Shown in pieces: positions 25,190 through 36,056 of a stretch of 64,000 bases of DNA. The DNA comes from CAYOUV01 sp964407265 (GTDB taxonomy: Bacteria; Chloroflexota; Anaerolineae; Anaerolineales; Villigracilaceae), in contig CAYOUV010000004.1 of NCBI GenBank assembly GCA_964407265.1, positions 37,623 to 101,622 on the forward strand, written 5' to 3'. The first letter of the stretch is position 1; each line of letters opens with the position of its first letter. Position numbers and translations under genes: made by a program. The notes under the pieces were generated by a model. The model saw nothing but the letters and a program-made list of their open reading frames with translations. It ran no database searches and was not told the DNA's origin.

Positions 25190-26638
25190 ATGCAAAATCA
25201 CTTTCGCATCACTGCTAAATTCTCACTTTATTTTACAGCCTTCGTGTTTTTAGCGGGGCTCGTCGCTTTTGCGTATCTGGGCGCCTACAATCGCTGGTGG
25301 GGAGACGACTGGTGCTTCAACGCTGATCTGGGCACCTATGGCTTTTTGGGAGCGATGAAGGGCTACACCTTTATCACCCATTATGCTTCAAATCGAATTT
25401 CCCTGACATTTTTCTCTTACTTTTTTCAGTTAATGGGCGTATTTGGCGTCCAAATTTTAACAGGATTAACCATTCTGCTCTGGTTTTTGGGTATTTGGTG
25501 GACATTATCTAACCTGAATCGCTTCCTAAAAGTACTTTTGCCTCAGACCAGTCTTATAATAATGGCGGGGGCAATCTTGTATTTCACCATTTACATGGCA
25601 CCCAACCGCTTCCAAAGCATTTATTGGCGATCAGCTATCCTGCCATACACCTCGCCAACGGTTACAACCGTCTTTATCCTTGCTCTAATCACCGCGCGGA
25701 TGGCGAGTAGGCATGGTTGGAGAGCAGCTCCTTATCTGGCGCTGCCTCTGGCTTTCATCACCGGGACGTTTTCAGAGCCCGGAAATGCTTATCTTGCCTC
25801 ATTACTGACTATCCTGCTGGTTATAACGCTTCTGGCCAGAAAGCAGGGCAAGCATTGGGCTGAGCGAACTCTCCCTGTAATCGCGGCCGGCCTGGTCGGT
25901 ATCTTTCTGGCGATGGTAGTGCTCTTCTCCGCGCCCACCAACCAGATGCGGCTTGACCTCGGAACTTACAGGTTAAACGAACCGATCAAGGTGCCCTTCC
26001 TGGCGCTGATTTTTTCCTTCGACTTTATACGCGACTCCCTGCGTGGCTTACCACTTCCTCACTTAATTTTGGCCTCAGTCATCGGTGTTTTACCTTTTCT
26101 CACCCGCGCCTTCCAATCTCGCATCAACAGAATAACAGGCAGGCAAACTGCGGCCGCAATTTTAGGAATTATGATCACAATCTATTTGATGATTGCGGCT
26201 ATGGAAGTGCCCAGCATTTATGTGGAAGGTGGCCCACCAGCCCCTCGAACACTGATTTTTGCCCGGTTCGCTTTGACTGCAGGGATTGGCTTAATCGCCT
26301 GGTTAATCGGCTTATTAATCTCCGATCAAATTGATAGGCCATGGACATTGATTCTTGGTATATTGGTTCTGCTCCTTAGCAGCATTTATATACTTCGCAC
26401 TACGACAATGGTCATTTCCGAACTTCCGCGATTCGTTGAACGAGCGGCCATCTGGGATAAACGCGACGAGTCGATCAAGAACGCTAAGGCTCGCGGGCTT
26501 ACTCAAGTTGAAGTAGCTTCCATAGATGGATACTACATGGGTCACACTCGCGACTTCAAGGAGAATCCTGACTTCTGGGTTAATGCCTGTGCAGCTGATT
26601 ATTACGGCATCGACTCCATTGTGGGTACATCTCCGTAA
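25190..26638 (+). CDS. DUF6056-like polytopic membrane protein
   Basis: 482-residue protein with about ten to twelve hydrophobic helices. The first periplasmic loop carries AYNRWWGDDWCFNADLGTYG, resembling the GDD-W-C motif of DUF6056 and of GT-C glycosyltransferase-like proteins, followed by THYASNRISLTFF. The C-terminal soluble tail is EVASIDGYYMGHTRDFKENPDFWVNACAADYYG. It is visibly richer in A+T than neighbouring genes, which may indicate separate ancestry. A role in surface glycan assembly is possible but not shown. Confidence 0.7.
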   Translation: MQNHFRITAKFSLYFTAFVFLAGLVAFAYLGAYNRWWGDDWCFNADLGTYGFLGAMKGYTFITHYASNRISLTFFSYFFQLMGVFGVQILTGLTILLWFLGIWWTLSNLNRFLKVLLPQTSLIIMAGAILYFTIYMAPNRFQSIYWRSAILPYTSPTVTTVFILALITARMASRHGWRAAPYLALPLAFITGTFSEPGNAYLASLLTILLVITLLARKQGKHWAERTLPVIAAGLVGIFLAMVVLFSAPTNQMRLDLGTYRLNEPIKVPFLALIFSFDFIRDSLRGLPLPHLILASVIGVLPFLTRAFQSRINRITGRQTAAAILGIMITIYLMIAAMEVPSIYVEGGPPAPRTLIFARFALTAGIGLIAWLIGLLISDQIDRPWTLILGILVLLLSSIYILRTTTMVISELPRFVERAAIWDKRDESIKNAKARGLTQVEVASIDGYYMGHTRDFKENPDFWVNACAADYYGIDSIVGTSP

Positions 26639-26656
26639 TTGCCAACTGTTGCGAAC

Positions 26657-26695
26657 AAAACAGTCCTCTCGCGAAGCTCGCGGGAGGACTGTTCT
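26657..26695. terminator. Bidirectional terminator hairpin
   Basis: AACAGTCCTC/GAGGACTGTT-type arms containing a nested CGCG...CGCG core (26658-26693). It lies between a plus-strand gene ending at 26638 and a minus-strand gene ending at 26717, with A-rich and T-rich flanks, so it can serve both. Confidence 0.75.
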
Positions 26696-26716
26696 ATATT
26701 GCTATGCTAGTCCCAT

Positions 26717-27640
26717 TTAATGGGTAAAGAATGGGCTGCCCTGCACGGCTGCCAGTACTTCATTCCAAAAGGATTCCGCGTCAGGGTAGGGATAGATGCG
26801 CTGCAGCTCAGAATGGGCTTTGTCCGGCTGCCCGCTGTAGAGGTAATCCAACACCAAAGGCAGCACGGCGCACTTGGTCGTATTGTCCTGCTCACCATGG
26901 TCGCCGGGTTGGGCTTGCTGCGCCCAGGCGGCGTGCTCCTGGATGTCCTCACCAAACTGGTCAGCAAAGCGTGGGCTAGCCGGGATATATTGGTCTTGGC
27001 CCGGGTCATATTCCATGATCACACGCACGAACGGCGATCCGGCATAAGGGCAATATTTGTACGCGAATAGATCATCGGCGGTCAGGAATTCGTAGATGCC
27101 ATCACCGTTCAAATCCTGGAACACACCGCCAGCATTGGATTCCGGCTTCTGCAAGATCGAGACGGGCAGGTCGCGCAAACTGATTACCCGCGTCCCAAAG
27201 CAGCAGTGCGCCCCACCGGAATAAGTATCCACGATCACTTCGGGGTAACCGTCACCATTGATGTCTGTGCCCGTCAGGTCTTCGATGGCGGAGGCCGAAT
27301 CAATCCGAACGGACGGCTTCCCACCAGCCTCGATCATGACGACATCGTTGAATCCAATCTCGTTATTGGCGTCGTGCCACCAGCGGATGGCGTAAGCACC
27401 GATCAGACGCTCTTCCTTAAGCTGATAATTGGCGCTTTCTGTTGATGCTGGTGAAGTTGGTGGCGGAACGGGTATCGGCTCTGTCGGGGCTGGAGCCGAG
27501 GCTGTTACTTCAGCGAACAGCGTCCCCGCGGCAACGGTCAGCGCCTGTGAACTAACACCAGTTTCTGTCGCCGGGGAGATCAATCCACAAGCCTGCACTA
27601 AAACCAGCAGCAAAACAAATGCAATGGAGAAACGCCTCAT
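26717..27640 (-). CDS. Lipoprotein with VCBS/FG-GAP-like repeat, unknown
   Basis: 307-residue predicted lipoprotein: MRRFSIAFVLLLVLVQACG gives a signal and Cys. A Ser/Pro-rich linker runs to about residue 70. The mature domain has Ca2+-loop-like motifs INGDGYPEVIVDTYSGGAHCCFG and DLNGDGIYEFLTADD, as in VCBS/FG-GAP proteins, and a helical C-terminus (LDYLYSGQPDKAHSELQRIYP) resembling a TPR-like hairpin. It follows the nucleoside kinase gene by 21 bases. Function unknown. Confidence 0.75.
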   Translation of the reverse strand: MRRFSIAFVLLLVLVQACGLISPATETGVSSQALTVAAGTLFAEVTASAPAPTEPIPVPPPTSPASTESANYQLKEERLIGAYAIRWWHDANNEIGFNDVVMIEAGGKPSVRIDSASAIEDLTGTDINGDGYPEVIVDTYSGGAHCCFGTRVISLRDLPVSILQKPESNAGGVFQDLNGDGIYEFLTADDLFAYKYCPYAGSPFVRVIMEYDPGQDQYIPASPRFADQFGEDIQEHAAWAQQAQPGDHGEQDNTTKCAVLPLVLDYLYSGQPDKAHSELQRIYPYPDAESFWNEVLAAVQGSPFFTH

Positions 27641-27661
27641 AAAGCTAATACAGTCCAGCGA

Positions 27662-29392
27662 TTAATGAGCTGCCTTGCTGCTCTTCCAAAGTTTAAAGTC
27701 CTTCAGGATCGACCCGCCGATGAATTCGCGCACAATCGAATTCTCCGGAATCAAATCGGAACCGAGCGGCAAGAACCATTCCAGAAAAGCGAGCAGGCGT
27801 TTGGCTTCGATATATTCAGGCGTGCCAAATGGTACCTGGCGCAGCAGTGGTTCGGCAAAAGGTTTGAGGGCTGCCAACTCGTAGACCAGCGCCGAGTTGA
27901 ACATGATATCAGCATTTTCCTGAAACGGAAAAATATGGCGCTTCTCGCCACGTCGAACCGACTCCCAACGCGAAATAGTCTGGGCAGCGGAGTAACCACG
28001 TTCGCGCGCATCACGTACAATGCGACGGATCAGGCGCGTGTCAGTCGTGGAGACGCGGTTGTGGCGGTCGAGGTTCAGCTGCGTCAGGGCTGATACGTAG
28101 AGGTGAAAAGCCTCGCCGCTCAGCGATTCCGGGATCAGACGCGGATCAAGGCCGTGGATCCCTTCGAGGATGATGAACTGACCCCGGTGCAGCTGGATCG
28201 TCTCACCTTTTTCGCGCATCCCATTCTTGAAATTGTACTTCGGGAGCTGCACCTTATCCCCGGCCACCAGCGCTTCCAGATGTTCCGCCAGTAAGGGCAG
28301 ATCGAGCGCCTCGATGGTCTCGAAGTCAAACTGACCGTTTTCGTCGCGCGGAGTCAGATCGCGGTCGACAAAGTAATTGTCAAGCTCAAGCGGGAAAGGC
28401 GAAATGCCTAGAGCCAGCAACTGGACTGATAGGCGGCGCGAGAAGGTGGTCTTGCCAGACGAAGACGGTCCGGCAATCAGCACCAGGCGAATCTGGCCGC
28501 TGCGTGCTGCAATCTGGCTGGCGATATCCGCCACATGCTGTTCGTGCAGTGCCTCAGAGACCAGGATAATCTCCTTGCCGCGTCCGGCTTGTATGGCATC
28601 ATCCAGTGCGCCGACGTTGTCGATTCCCAAGCGTGCCAGCCAGTCGCCGTACTGGCGGAAGGTGGCCAGCAGCTTGGGATAATCCGGCAAAGGCAGGAGC
28701 TCGGTCGGTTTGTGACGTCGCGGAAAACGCAAGGTAAAACCGCCATTGGTCGGTGTCAGGTCGAACCAGCGCAGGTAACCCGTCGCGGGAACCATGTAAC
28801 CGTGGTGATAGTCCATACGCTCGCCCAGCTTATATAGCGTCAGATAATCCTTCTGGCGATGCGCCAGTAATTGAACTTTATCTTCGTAGCCGCGGGACTT
28901 AAAGTACTCGATCGCTTCCGCCAGCGGGACTTCCTGGCGACTGAAAGGCAAATTGGAATCGACCAACTCCTGCATATGCCCCTGAAGGGATGCCAGTTCC
29001 GATGCGGAAAGCGGCGAACGTCCGACCACCTGGCAGTAATAACCGCCTGAAGCGACAGAATGGTCGATGGTCAGTTTACCTTTTGGGAATAGTTCTCTGA
29101 AGGCCATCTCCAGCAGGAAAGTCAGCGACCGGCGGTAGATACGCATCCCGTCTGCTTCGCCCATGGTAACCGGCTGGACACTGGCATCCATAATGATCGG
29201 ATAAGTCAGTTCGCGCAGATGACCATTGACGACCGCACCAACCACCGGCGCGTCAAAGCTGTCGGCGATCGCCCCCAGAAATTCACCAACTTTAGCCCCA
29301 CGCGGGCCAGAAAGTACACGCCCGTCGGGTAGATGAATTTCCACCTCCGGGCGCGGTTCTACCATACGAATAATTTGCTTCTTGCTCATCAT
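27662..29392 (-). CDS. TGS-domain nucleoside (uridine) kinase
   Basis: 576-residue fusion. An N-terminal TGS/threonyl-tRNA-synthetase-like region (VEIHLPDGRVLSGPRGAKVGEFLGAI, then TIDHSVASGGYYCQV, residues 15-200) precedes a phosphoribulokinase/uridine-kinase domain with P-loop GPSSSGKT (308-315), LELDNYFVDRDLTPRDENGQFDFETIEALD and RLIRRIVRDARERGYSA. This architecture matches the thermophile nucleoside kinase family, which phosphorylates uridine or cytidine with ATP or GTP. Two starting ATGs adjoin; GGGGAGTGACATG precedes. Cytosolic nucleotide salvage is the likely role. Confidence 0.9.
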   Translation of the reverse strand: MMSKKQIIRMVEPRPEVEIHLPDGRVLSGPRGAKVGEFLGAIADSFDAPVVGAVVNGHLRELTYPIIMDASVQPVTMGEADGMRIYRRSLTFLLEMAFRELFPKGKLTIDHSVASGGYYCQVVGRSPLSASELASLQGHMQELVDSNLPFSRQEVPLAEAIEYFKSRGYEDKVQLLAHRQKDYLTLYKLGERMDYHHGYMVPATGYLRWFDLTPTNGGFTLRFPRRHKPTELLPLPDYPKLLATFRQYGDWLARLGIDNVGALDDAIQAGRGKEIILVSEALHEQHVADIASQIAARSGQIRLVLIAGPSSSGKTTFSRRLSVQLLALGISPFPLELDNYFVDRDLTPRDENGQFDFETIEALDLPLLAEHLEALVAGDKVQLPKYNFKNGMREKGETIQLHRGQFIILEGIHGLDPRLIPESLSGEAFHLYVSALTQLNLDRHNRVSTTDTRLIRRIVRDARERGYSAAQTISRWESVRRGEKRHIFPFQENADIMFNSALVYELAALKPFAEPLLRQVPFGTPEYIEAKRLLAFLEWFLPLGSDLIPENSIVREFIGGSILKDFKLWKSSKAAH

Positions 29393-29487
29393 GTCACTCC
29401 CCTTGAGGGGAAAAGTATTTTATCATTAATCCCCAACCGGCAGCCAGACGATTCCGTAAGCTGCAAACTAGAGAATAGCGAACCGTG

Positions 29488-30558
29488 TTAGCGGTTCGCC
29501 AATAGTTTCTCCGGTTGGCGCGCGAATTCATCCAAAGGGATTTCGCCAAGCGTCAAAGCCTGCAGGGTGTCATTCAAAAGTTTGTTGACGGGTGTGGGTA
29601 CTCCGTTTTTTTGACCGGCTCGGACAACTGCGCCATTAAGCCAATCCACTTCGGATTTACCGCGTCCGCTATGCAGGTCGATGTGGAAAGAAGGCATCTT
29701 ACCGCCCCGTCCGCCCCCCAATATGCGCGCAACCAGCGGACGCAAGAATGTTGGCCAATCCGGGATCTCCGCCAGCATGCGCACCGGCGTACCAGGCAAG
29801 TCGACCACCTGAATACCCTGGGCTTCCATCACAGCTAAAGTTTCACGCAACTGCCCCATCTCCAGTTTATAGAGACCTGCATGGGACAAAACCTCAACTG
29901 CAGTCATGTCCAGGATAGCCGAAGTAGCGTTGGCTATCAGGTTGGTCAGCATTTTGGACCATTTCATATCCGCCGCTTCGGGGAAAAGCTGCGCTTTCAA
30001 CTTGGCCGCTTTCAGGGCTGCAACTAAACGTTCAGATAATGGATGTCCGGCTGCCACACCTATCCCGCGCAGCTTCTCAAGCACAATATCGCCTGCTGCA
30101 CGGCGGCCGATAGCGCTGGTTACCGTGCCATAGATGACTTTGTCTGGGCCAAGCACCTCAGCAATAGCTGGCTCGTTGTCCACTCCGTTTTGCAGGCATA
30201 GGATTGGCGGCATTTTATCGGTAAAATGGCGGATACCTTCCAGCGCAGAGGCCGTATCGAAAGATTTCAAGGCAAAGATTGCCACATCAAAGGGTCCAAA
30301 TTGGAATGCATCTTCCAACGAGTCCGCCATCACAAACGAACGGGGATCGAGGACATTCGCATCACGGGTCTGGCGCCTGCGGTCGAGCGTCAGGTCCAGC
30401 CGCAACCCCCGTGCGCGCAATTCCTCGGCCACTGAAGGCCGCTCCACAAAGACGACATTGTGACCATCCAACGTTAGGCTACCACCGATATATGTCCCGA
30501 TCGCACCAGCGCCAAAACACAATACAGATAAAGGTTGCTTAGCTGCCATTTGCACCAT
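29488..30558 (-). CDS. Ketopantoate reductase PanE/ApbA family protein
   Basis: 356-residue 6-phosphogluconate-dehydrogenase-fold reductase. The NADP motif is LCFGAGAIGTYIGGSLTLDGHNVVFVERP; the central lysine block is VIYGTVTSAIGRRAAGDIVLEK, and the C-terminal domain has MKWSKMLTNLIANATSAILDMTAVEVL, with PSFHIDLHSGRGKSEVDWLNGAVVRAG, which is the classic PanE substrate block. Slightly longer than PanE (about 300). It may make pantoate for CoA or reduce a related 2-keto acid. It starts 5 bases after the preceding stop in an apparent three-gene operon. Confidence 0.88.
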   Translation of the reverse strand: MVQMAAKQPLSVLCFGAGAIGTYIGGSLTLDGHNVVFVERPSVAEELRARGLRLDLTLDRRRQTRDANVLDPRSFVMADSLEDAFQFGPFDVAIFALKSFDTASALEGIRHFTDKMPPILCLQNGVDNEPAIAEVLGPDKVIYGTVTSAIGRRAAGDIVLEKLRGIGVAAGHPLSERLVAALKAAKLKAQLFPEAADMKWSKMLTNLIANATSAILDMTAVEVLSHAGLYKLEMGQLRETLAVMEAQGIQVVDLPGTPVRMLAEIPDWPTFLRPLVARILGGGRGGKMPSFHIDLHSGRGKSEVDWLNGAVVRAGQKNGVPTPVNKLLNDTLQALTLGEIPLDEFARQPEKLLANR

Positions 30559-30563
30559 AGGAA

Positions 30564-31223
30564 CTACTCCGCATCCGGAATTTTCCAGTGTTCTCGATCA
30601 TTTAATTTCATGAAACGCCAGCGATGACGCTGCGGCAAATATTCCAACCGCGCAAAAGCTGTGTTTTCGAAAAAGAAACTTGGTCCCTGATTGTTGGCCT
30701 GGGGCGTGATACCCAAAATTGCCAGCATGACCTTGTTCAACAAACCCCCGTGGGAAACCACCAGGTAACGTCCCGGCGGACGCTGCAACAAATCATGCAA
30801 GGCGTGGCCCGCACGCAGGAATAGCGCCCAATCACCTTCGCCGTTTTTAGCAAATGAATCATATGGATTTAAGAAATCGGGCTGGGGAAATTTCTCGCGT
30901 GCTTCCTCACGGGTCAATCCCGACATTTCGCCATTATCCCGCTCCATCCAGATGGGATCCAGTTCGAGCGGAGTGCTGATGGCTTCGGCCAGGATCTCGG
31001 CAGTCTGGCGAGCGCGCGTCAGGGGACTGGAAAAGATCAGGTCGAAGGATTCGCCTTCGGCTTGCCAGCGATGCGCCAGCGCTCGCGCCTGGGCCAGGCC
31101 TGTCTCTGTCAAAGGGAAGTCCGCCTGTCCCTGGAAACGTGCTTCGGCATTCCCAATCGATTCTCCGTGACGCAAAAAGACAAACAGATACCTGGATAAT
31201 TCGGCTTTATTCAACATCATCAC
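30564..31223 (-). CDS. Histidine phosphatase (phosphoglycerate mutase-like)
   Basis: 219-residue branch-1 histidine phosphatase. The phospho-acceptor His lies in FVFLRHGESIGNAEARFQGQADFPLTETG, and the second catalytic block is YLVVSHGGLLNKVM. Typical substrates range from 3-phosphoglycerate and alpha-ribazole phosphate to sugar phosphates; there is no way to choose here. It overlaps the GT2 gene's end by 17 bases; several adjacent ATGs (31223, 31220, 31217) could be used. Confidence 0.88.
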   Translation of the reverse strand: MMMLNKAELSRYLFVFLRHGESIGNAEARFQGQADFPLTETGLAQARALAHRWQAEGESFDLIFSSPLTRARQTAEILAEAISTPLELDPIWMERDNGEMSGLTREEAREKFPQPDFLNPYDSFAKNGEGDWALFLRAGHALHDLLQRPPGRYLVVSHGGLLNKVMLAILGITPQANNQGPSFFFENTAFARLEYLPQRHRWRFMKLNDREHWKIPDAE

Positions 31224-32172
31224 GTTCGAGAGGGACGGTTCCCTGCTTCAGGATGTAAACCGGGCGGCGTTTGACTTCCTGGAAAATATAACCGACATAC
31301 ACGCCGATGAAACCCAACAGCACCATCAACATCCCGCCGACGATCAAGATCACGAACATCAGCGAACTCCAGCCGGGTGCCAGATTGGACGTGTGACCGG
31401 TGACCCAGAAACTGAGCACGTAGAGCATTTCCATGAAAGCCAGGCACAGGAACAGGCCCCCGACGCTCAAACCGATATAGAGCGGTACAAGAGAAAAGGA
31501 GAAGAGCGCATCAGAGGCCAGTTTAAGCATCTTGCGCAGCGAATATTTAGACCGTCCACCGATGCGCTGCGGCGGATGGTAGGGCAGAATCGCACTTCGA
31601 TAGCCCAACCAGGAGATCAGGCCACGCAAAAAGCGATGGTATTCCGGCATGGACTTAAGCGCGTCCACTGCCTGGCGGCTCATCGCGCGAAAATCCGAGG
31701 CGCCCTGCAGGACATGCGTACCGCTGATGCGATTGATCATGCGATAAAAGGCCGAGGAGGTAAATTTCTTGAACGAGATGGCTTCCTGGTCGTCCAATCG
31801 CTGCGCCTGGACAATGTCATATCCCTGCTGCACCAGCTGAATCATCTCCGCAATCATCTCAGGCGGGTGCTGTCCGTCACCATCCATTGTGATCACAATA
31901 TCACCTTCAGCGTGATCGAGTCCGGCGGTCAGCGCGGCCTGATGGCCAAAATTTCGGCTCAAAGTCAGCACATCAACACGATCATCCTGTTTGGCTAATG
32001 CCGCCAGGGATTGGTCGCTGCCATCCTCGGAGCCATCATCGACATAGTAATACTTAAAAACGAACGGCAATTCTTCTGTTACCGCCGTGAGTTGCAGATG
32101 GAAATGCTCCACCACGCCCGCCTCGTTGTAAACAGGGACGACAATTGAAATACGCAACCTTGAATCGGACAA
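31207..32172 (-). CDS. Glycosyltransferase family 2 (DPM1/GtrB-like)
   Basis: 321-residue membrane-anchored GT-A enzyme. Features are ISIVVPVYNEAGVVEHF, YYVDDGSEDGSDQSL, LSRNFGHQAALTAGLDHAEGDIVITMDGDGQHPPEMI (donor-metal DGD), and the C-terminal pair of helices (LVPLYIGLSVGGLFLCLAFMEMLY; WSSLMFVILIVGGMLMVLLGFIGVYVGYIFQEVKRRP) that mark polyprenyl-phosphate glycosyltransferases. It should transfer a sugar to undecaprenyl phosphate at the cytoplasmic face for glycan or protein decoration. Confidence 0.93.
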   Translation of the reverse strand: MSDSRLRISIVVPVYNEAGVVEHFHLQLTAVTEELPFVFKYYYVDDGSEDGSDQSLAALAKQDDRVDVLTLSRNFGHQAALTAGLDHAEGDIVITMDGDGQHPPEMIAEMIQLVQQGYDIVQAQRLDDQEAISFKKFTSSAFYRMINRISGTHVLQGASDFRAMSRQAVDALKSMPEYHRFLRGLISWLGYRSAILPYHPPQRIGGRSKYSLRKMLKLASDALFSFSLVPLYIGLSVGGLFLCLAFMEMLYVLSFWVTGHTSNLAPGWSSLMFVILIVGGMLMVLLGFIGVYVGYIFQEVKRRPVYILKQGTVPLERDDVE

Positions 32173-32220
32173 TAGGACCTCTCTTGCAGGGATCAGGGGA
32201 AGATTCTACCATGCGAGGAA

Positions 32221-32252
32221 ACAAAAATGCCACGAAAGTTATTCCGTGGCAT
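32221..32252 (-). terminator. Intrinsic terminator of glpD
   Basis: On the minus strand ATGCCACG and CGTGGCAT pair (8 bp), followed by TTTTTGTTT. It lies about 55 bases past the glpD stop. Confidence 0.8.
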
Positions 32253-32304
32253 ATAAAAATGGACAGAGAACTAATATTCGCTCCGAGGGGATATTTTCAT
32301 TGAA

Positions 32305-33996
32305 TTACAAGTTCAAGCCGTGTTTATCCTCGAGTAATTTGACCGCCCGCTCGACCTCGGTTCTTTTTTGCTTCGCGTTCCAATCGAGAGCAACTCCCAG
32401 GATATTCGCCAATTCCACTATGCGCTCGTGGGTTAACCGACCGAGCATAGCCAGCATGGATCGCCGCAGCAGTAAATCATCCAGATGAACGATCTTTTCG
32501 TTGTGGGCCAGGAACCCGATCTCACGCTGGCTGTAGTCCGGCAAAGATTTGAGCGGTTGGTCCTCGCCCTGGGAGATAAACAACGCGACTTGGTCCACAC
32601 GCATGCCGTACCGATCGAACAACTCAGAAAGACGCTCCAGGGAGAACCCGGTCCAGGCACGCAGACCTTCGAGGGTCCGCTTATGATCCTCTGGGGATTT
32701 GGGGTAACCACGACCACCGCCGATTGGCAGCACAGCAGTATCCTTCTGGCGTGGCAGGTTAAGGAATTCAAGCGCTTTATCGGTAACCTGTTCTGAGAAT
32801 GCACGGAAGGAAGTCCACTTGCCTCCCACCAGGGAATAGACCGGAAATTTCAGACCGGTCCAGACTCCATCCACCACGCGGATCTCGTGATCGCGGGTGA
32901 TCTGCCCTGCAGTCTTCGCGTGACTGTAGGCCAGCGGACGGACCCCCGAGAAGCGGAAGACAATCTGAGCGCGAGTCACTTCGATATCCGGGAAGACTCG
33001 CGCGACCAGCCCGAGGAAGTAATCCACTTCTTCTTCCGTGCAGCCCACATCGTCCGGATTCTCGACCGGGATATCCGAGGTCCCGATCAGGACTTTATCG
33101 AACAAAGGAAAGATCAGCACGATGCGCCCGTCTTTGTTCTCAAAGAAGAATTCATGATCGCCAATCGCCTGGCGCAGTTCCTGGTGATCGAGCACCAGGT
33201 GCGAGCCTTTCGTGCCACCGATAAAATTCGTGGTCAAGCCCAGATCATGGTTAATAATATCGATCCATGGGCCTGCTGCATTGATCAGCAAGCGCGGCCG
33301 GACTTCAAAGGTCTCTCCACTCAATTCGTCACGCAGCGTAACTGCATCGCCGCTACTGCCGACCAGGCTGGTGTAATTGAGCGAATGCGCATTCGGATTC
33401 TCTGCCTCCGCATCCAGCAGGAGTTCGACCGCCAGACGTTCGGGACTGAGAATAGCACCGTCGTAATAAGTCGCGCTGCAAAGGATCTCGGGGCTGAGGC
33501 GCGGATAGCGTTCGAGCGTTTCTTTGCGCAAATGGAACTGGTGCCGCGGAACAGTACCTTGTTTGCCAGTATAGGCATCATACAACATCAGGCCGGCCTT
33601 GATGACCACTGCACCTCGCTCGGAGGGGCGATCGAGCAAGTTCAGGAACTTAAAGGGCGCATTGAACAACCCGGAAAACCACTTGAAAATCGGGATGGTA
33701 GTCGGCAGCGGGCGAACAATATGCGGGGCGTTCTCGATCAGGCGATTGCGTTCCTGTACAGCTTCGCGCACCAAACGGAACTCACCATTCTCCAGGTAAC
33801 GAATGCCCCCATGGGCCATATGCGATGAAGCCGCGCTCGCTCCCGAACAAAAATCGGCACGCTCGACGAGCAGCACATCCAGACCCTGGAGAGTCAGGTC
33901 GCGGAAGGTGCCAATCCCGTTGATGCCGCCCCCAACAATCAAAACGCTGAGGTCGGGATGGTCACGCAGATGCTGCAGGGTTTCTTGACGATTCAT
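32305..33996 (-). CDS. glpD: Glycerol-3-phosphate dehydrogenase (FAD), GlpD/GlpA type
   Basis: 563-residue flavoprotein oxidising sn-glycerol 3-phosphate to dihydroxyacetone phosphate, normally membrane-associated and feeding electrons to quinones. The FAD motif is LIVGGGINGIGTFRDLTLQGLDVLLVERADFCSGASAASSHMAHGGIRYLE; other family blocks are INAAGPWID, GTKGSHLVLDH, GTSDIPVENPDDVGCTEEEVDYFL and SGVRPLAYSHAKTAGQITRDHEI. Full family length. It lies on the same strand just downstream of glpK, making a glycerol-use cluster; no glpF is in the window. Confidence 0.95.
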   Translation of the reverse strand: MNRQETLQHLRDHPDLSVLIVGGGINGIGTFRDLTLQGLDVLLVERADFCSGASAASSHMAHGGIRYLENGEFRLVREAVQERNRLIENAPHIVRPLPTTIPIFKWFSGLFNAPFKFLNLLDRPSERGAVVIKAGLMLYDAYTGKQGTVPRHQFHLRKETLERYPRLSPEILCSATYYDGAILSPERLAVELLLDAEAENPNAHSLNYTSLVGSSGDAVTLRDELSGETFEVRPRLLINAAGPWIDIINHDLGLTTNFIGGTKGSHLVLDHQELRQAIGDHEFFFENKDGRIVLIFPLFDKVLIGTSDIPVENPDDVGCTEEEVDYFLGLVARVFPDIEVTRAQIVFRFSGVRPLAYSHAKTAGQITRDHEIRVVDGVWTGLKFPVYSLVGGKWTSFRAFSEQVTDKALEFLNLPRQKDTAVLPIGGGRGYPKSPEDHKRTLEGLRAWTGFSLERLSELFDRYGMRVDQVALFISQGEDQPLKSLPDYSQREIGFLAHNEKIVHLDDLLLRRSMLAMLGRLTHERIVELANILGVALDWNAKQKRTEVERAVKLLEDKHGLNL

Positions 33997-34196
33997 CTGG
34001 ACTCCAAATTAAAAACTGTAACCTCATTTTACAACGACCCGATGCATTGACACCATTGCACTTACATAAGCTAAGTAGATAGCATCTTTCATTCAAAACA
34101 ATCTTAGAATATGCATCCGTTTCAAAAATCAAGTTGTGGTCGTAAGTGTACAGCATCTTTAAGGGCTCATGCGGAGAGGATGCACACTACGGGAGC

Positions 34197-35678
<1,482 letters not shown>

Positions 35679-35717
35679 TTTGCTTCCTCCAGATATGCCT
35701 TATTTTATAATAAAAGT

Positions 35718-35749
35718 TTGGGGTTGTGCTGGTTGGCACAACCCCAAAG
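35718..35749 (-). terminator. Hairpin between catalase relic and glpK
   Basis: On the minus strand GGGGTTGTGC and GCACAACCCC pair over 10 bp with a short loop, followed by AAACTTTTATT. It lies just after the relic's stop and 40 bases before glpK, so it probably ends the katG transcript. Confidence 0.65.
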
Positions 35750-35754
35750 TATAT

Positions 35755-36036
35755 CTATCGGCCAGTTCTACTAACTTTAAGGCAATCCGCTAGCTTTAAA
35801 CCTTCTTCAGAAGTTTTTATAACCAGTTCTTTCAGCAATAGTTTCGCCCTCACAGCATATTTGTCCGTATCCAGGTTTCGTTTCTTGGCCACACATCGAC
35901 CGTTTTCCGGATCGGCTTTGTAGAAGTGGACGAGTTAGCGAACCCGAAGCCGCTGCGGTACGCCCTGCATGGCTTCCGCAAAATTGCTGAAGAGTTGTTC
36001 CTTCTGACTGGCGTTCATCAAACGGAACGACGCTAA
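35755..36036 (-). pseudogene. Remnant of a monofunctional (haem) catalase C-terminus
   Basis: Reading the minus strand directly after the katG stop gives FRLMNASQKEQLFSNFAEAM, then QGVPQRLRVR, an in-frame TAA, then LVHFYKADPENGRCVAKKRN and a lysine-rich tail ending at TAG (35755). This matches the conserved end of the clade-type catalases (xRLMxxxQKxxLFxNxAxxMxGVPxxIxxRQLxHFxKADPxYGxxVA). The TAA stands where Gln (CAA) is usual, a one-base change. There is no start and no upstream catalase body, so it is a decayed fragment, not a gene. It suggests that katG now stands where a KatA/KatE-type catalase used to be. Confidence 0.7.
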
Positions 36037-36056
36037 TCGTCCGCGCCTTCGCGCGG

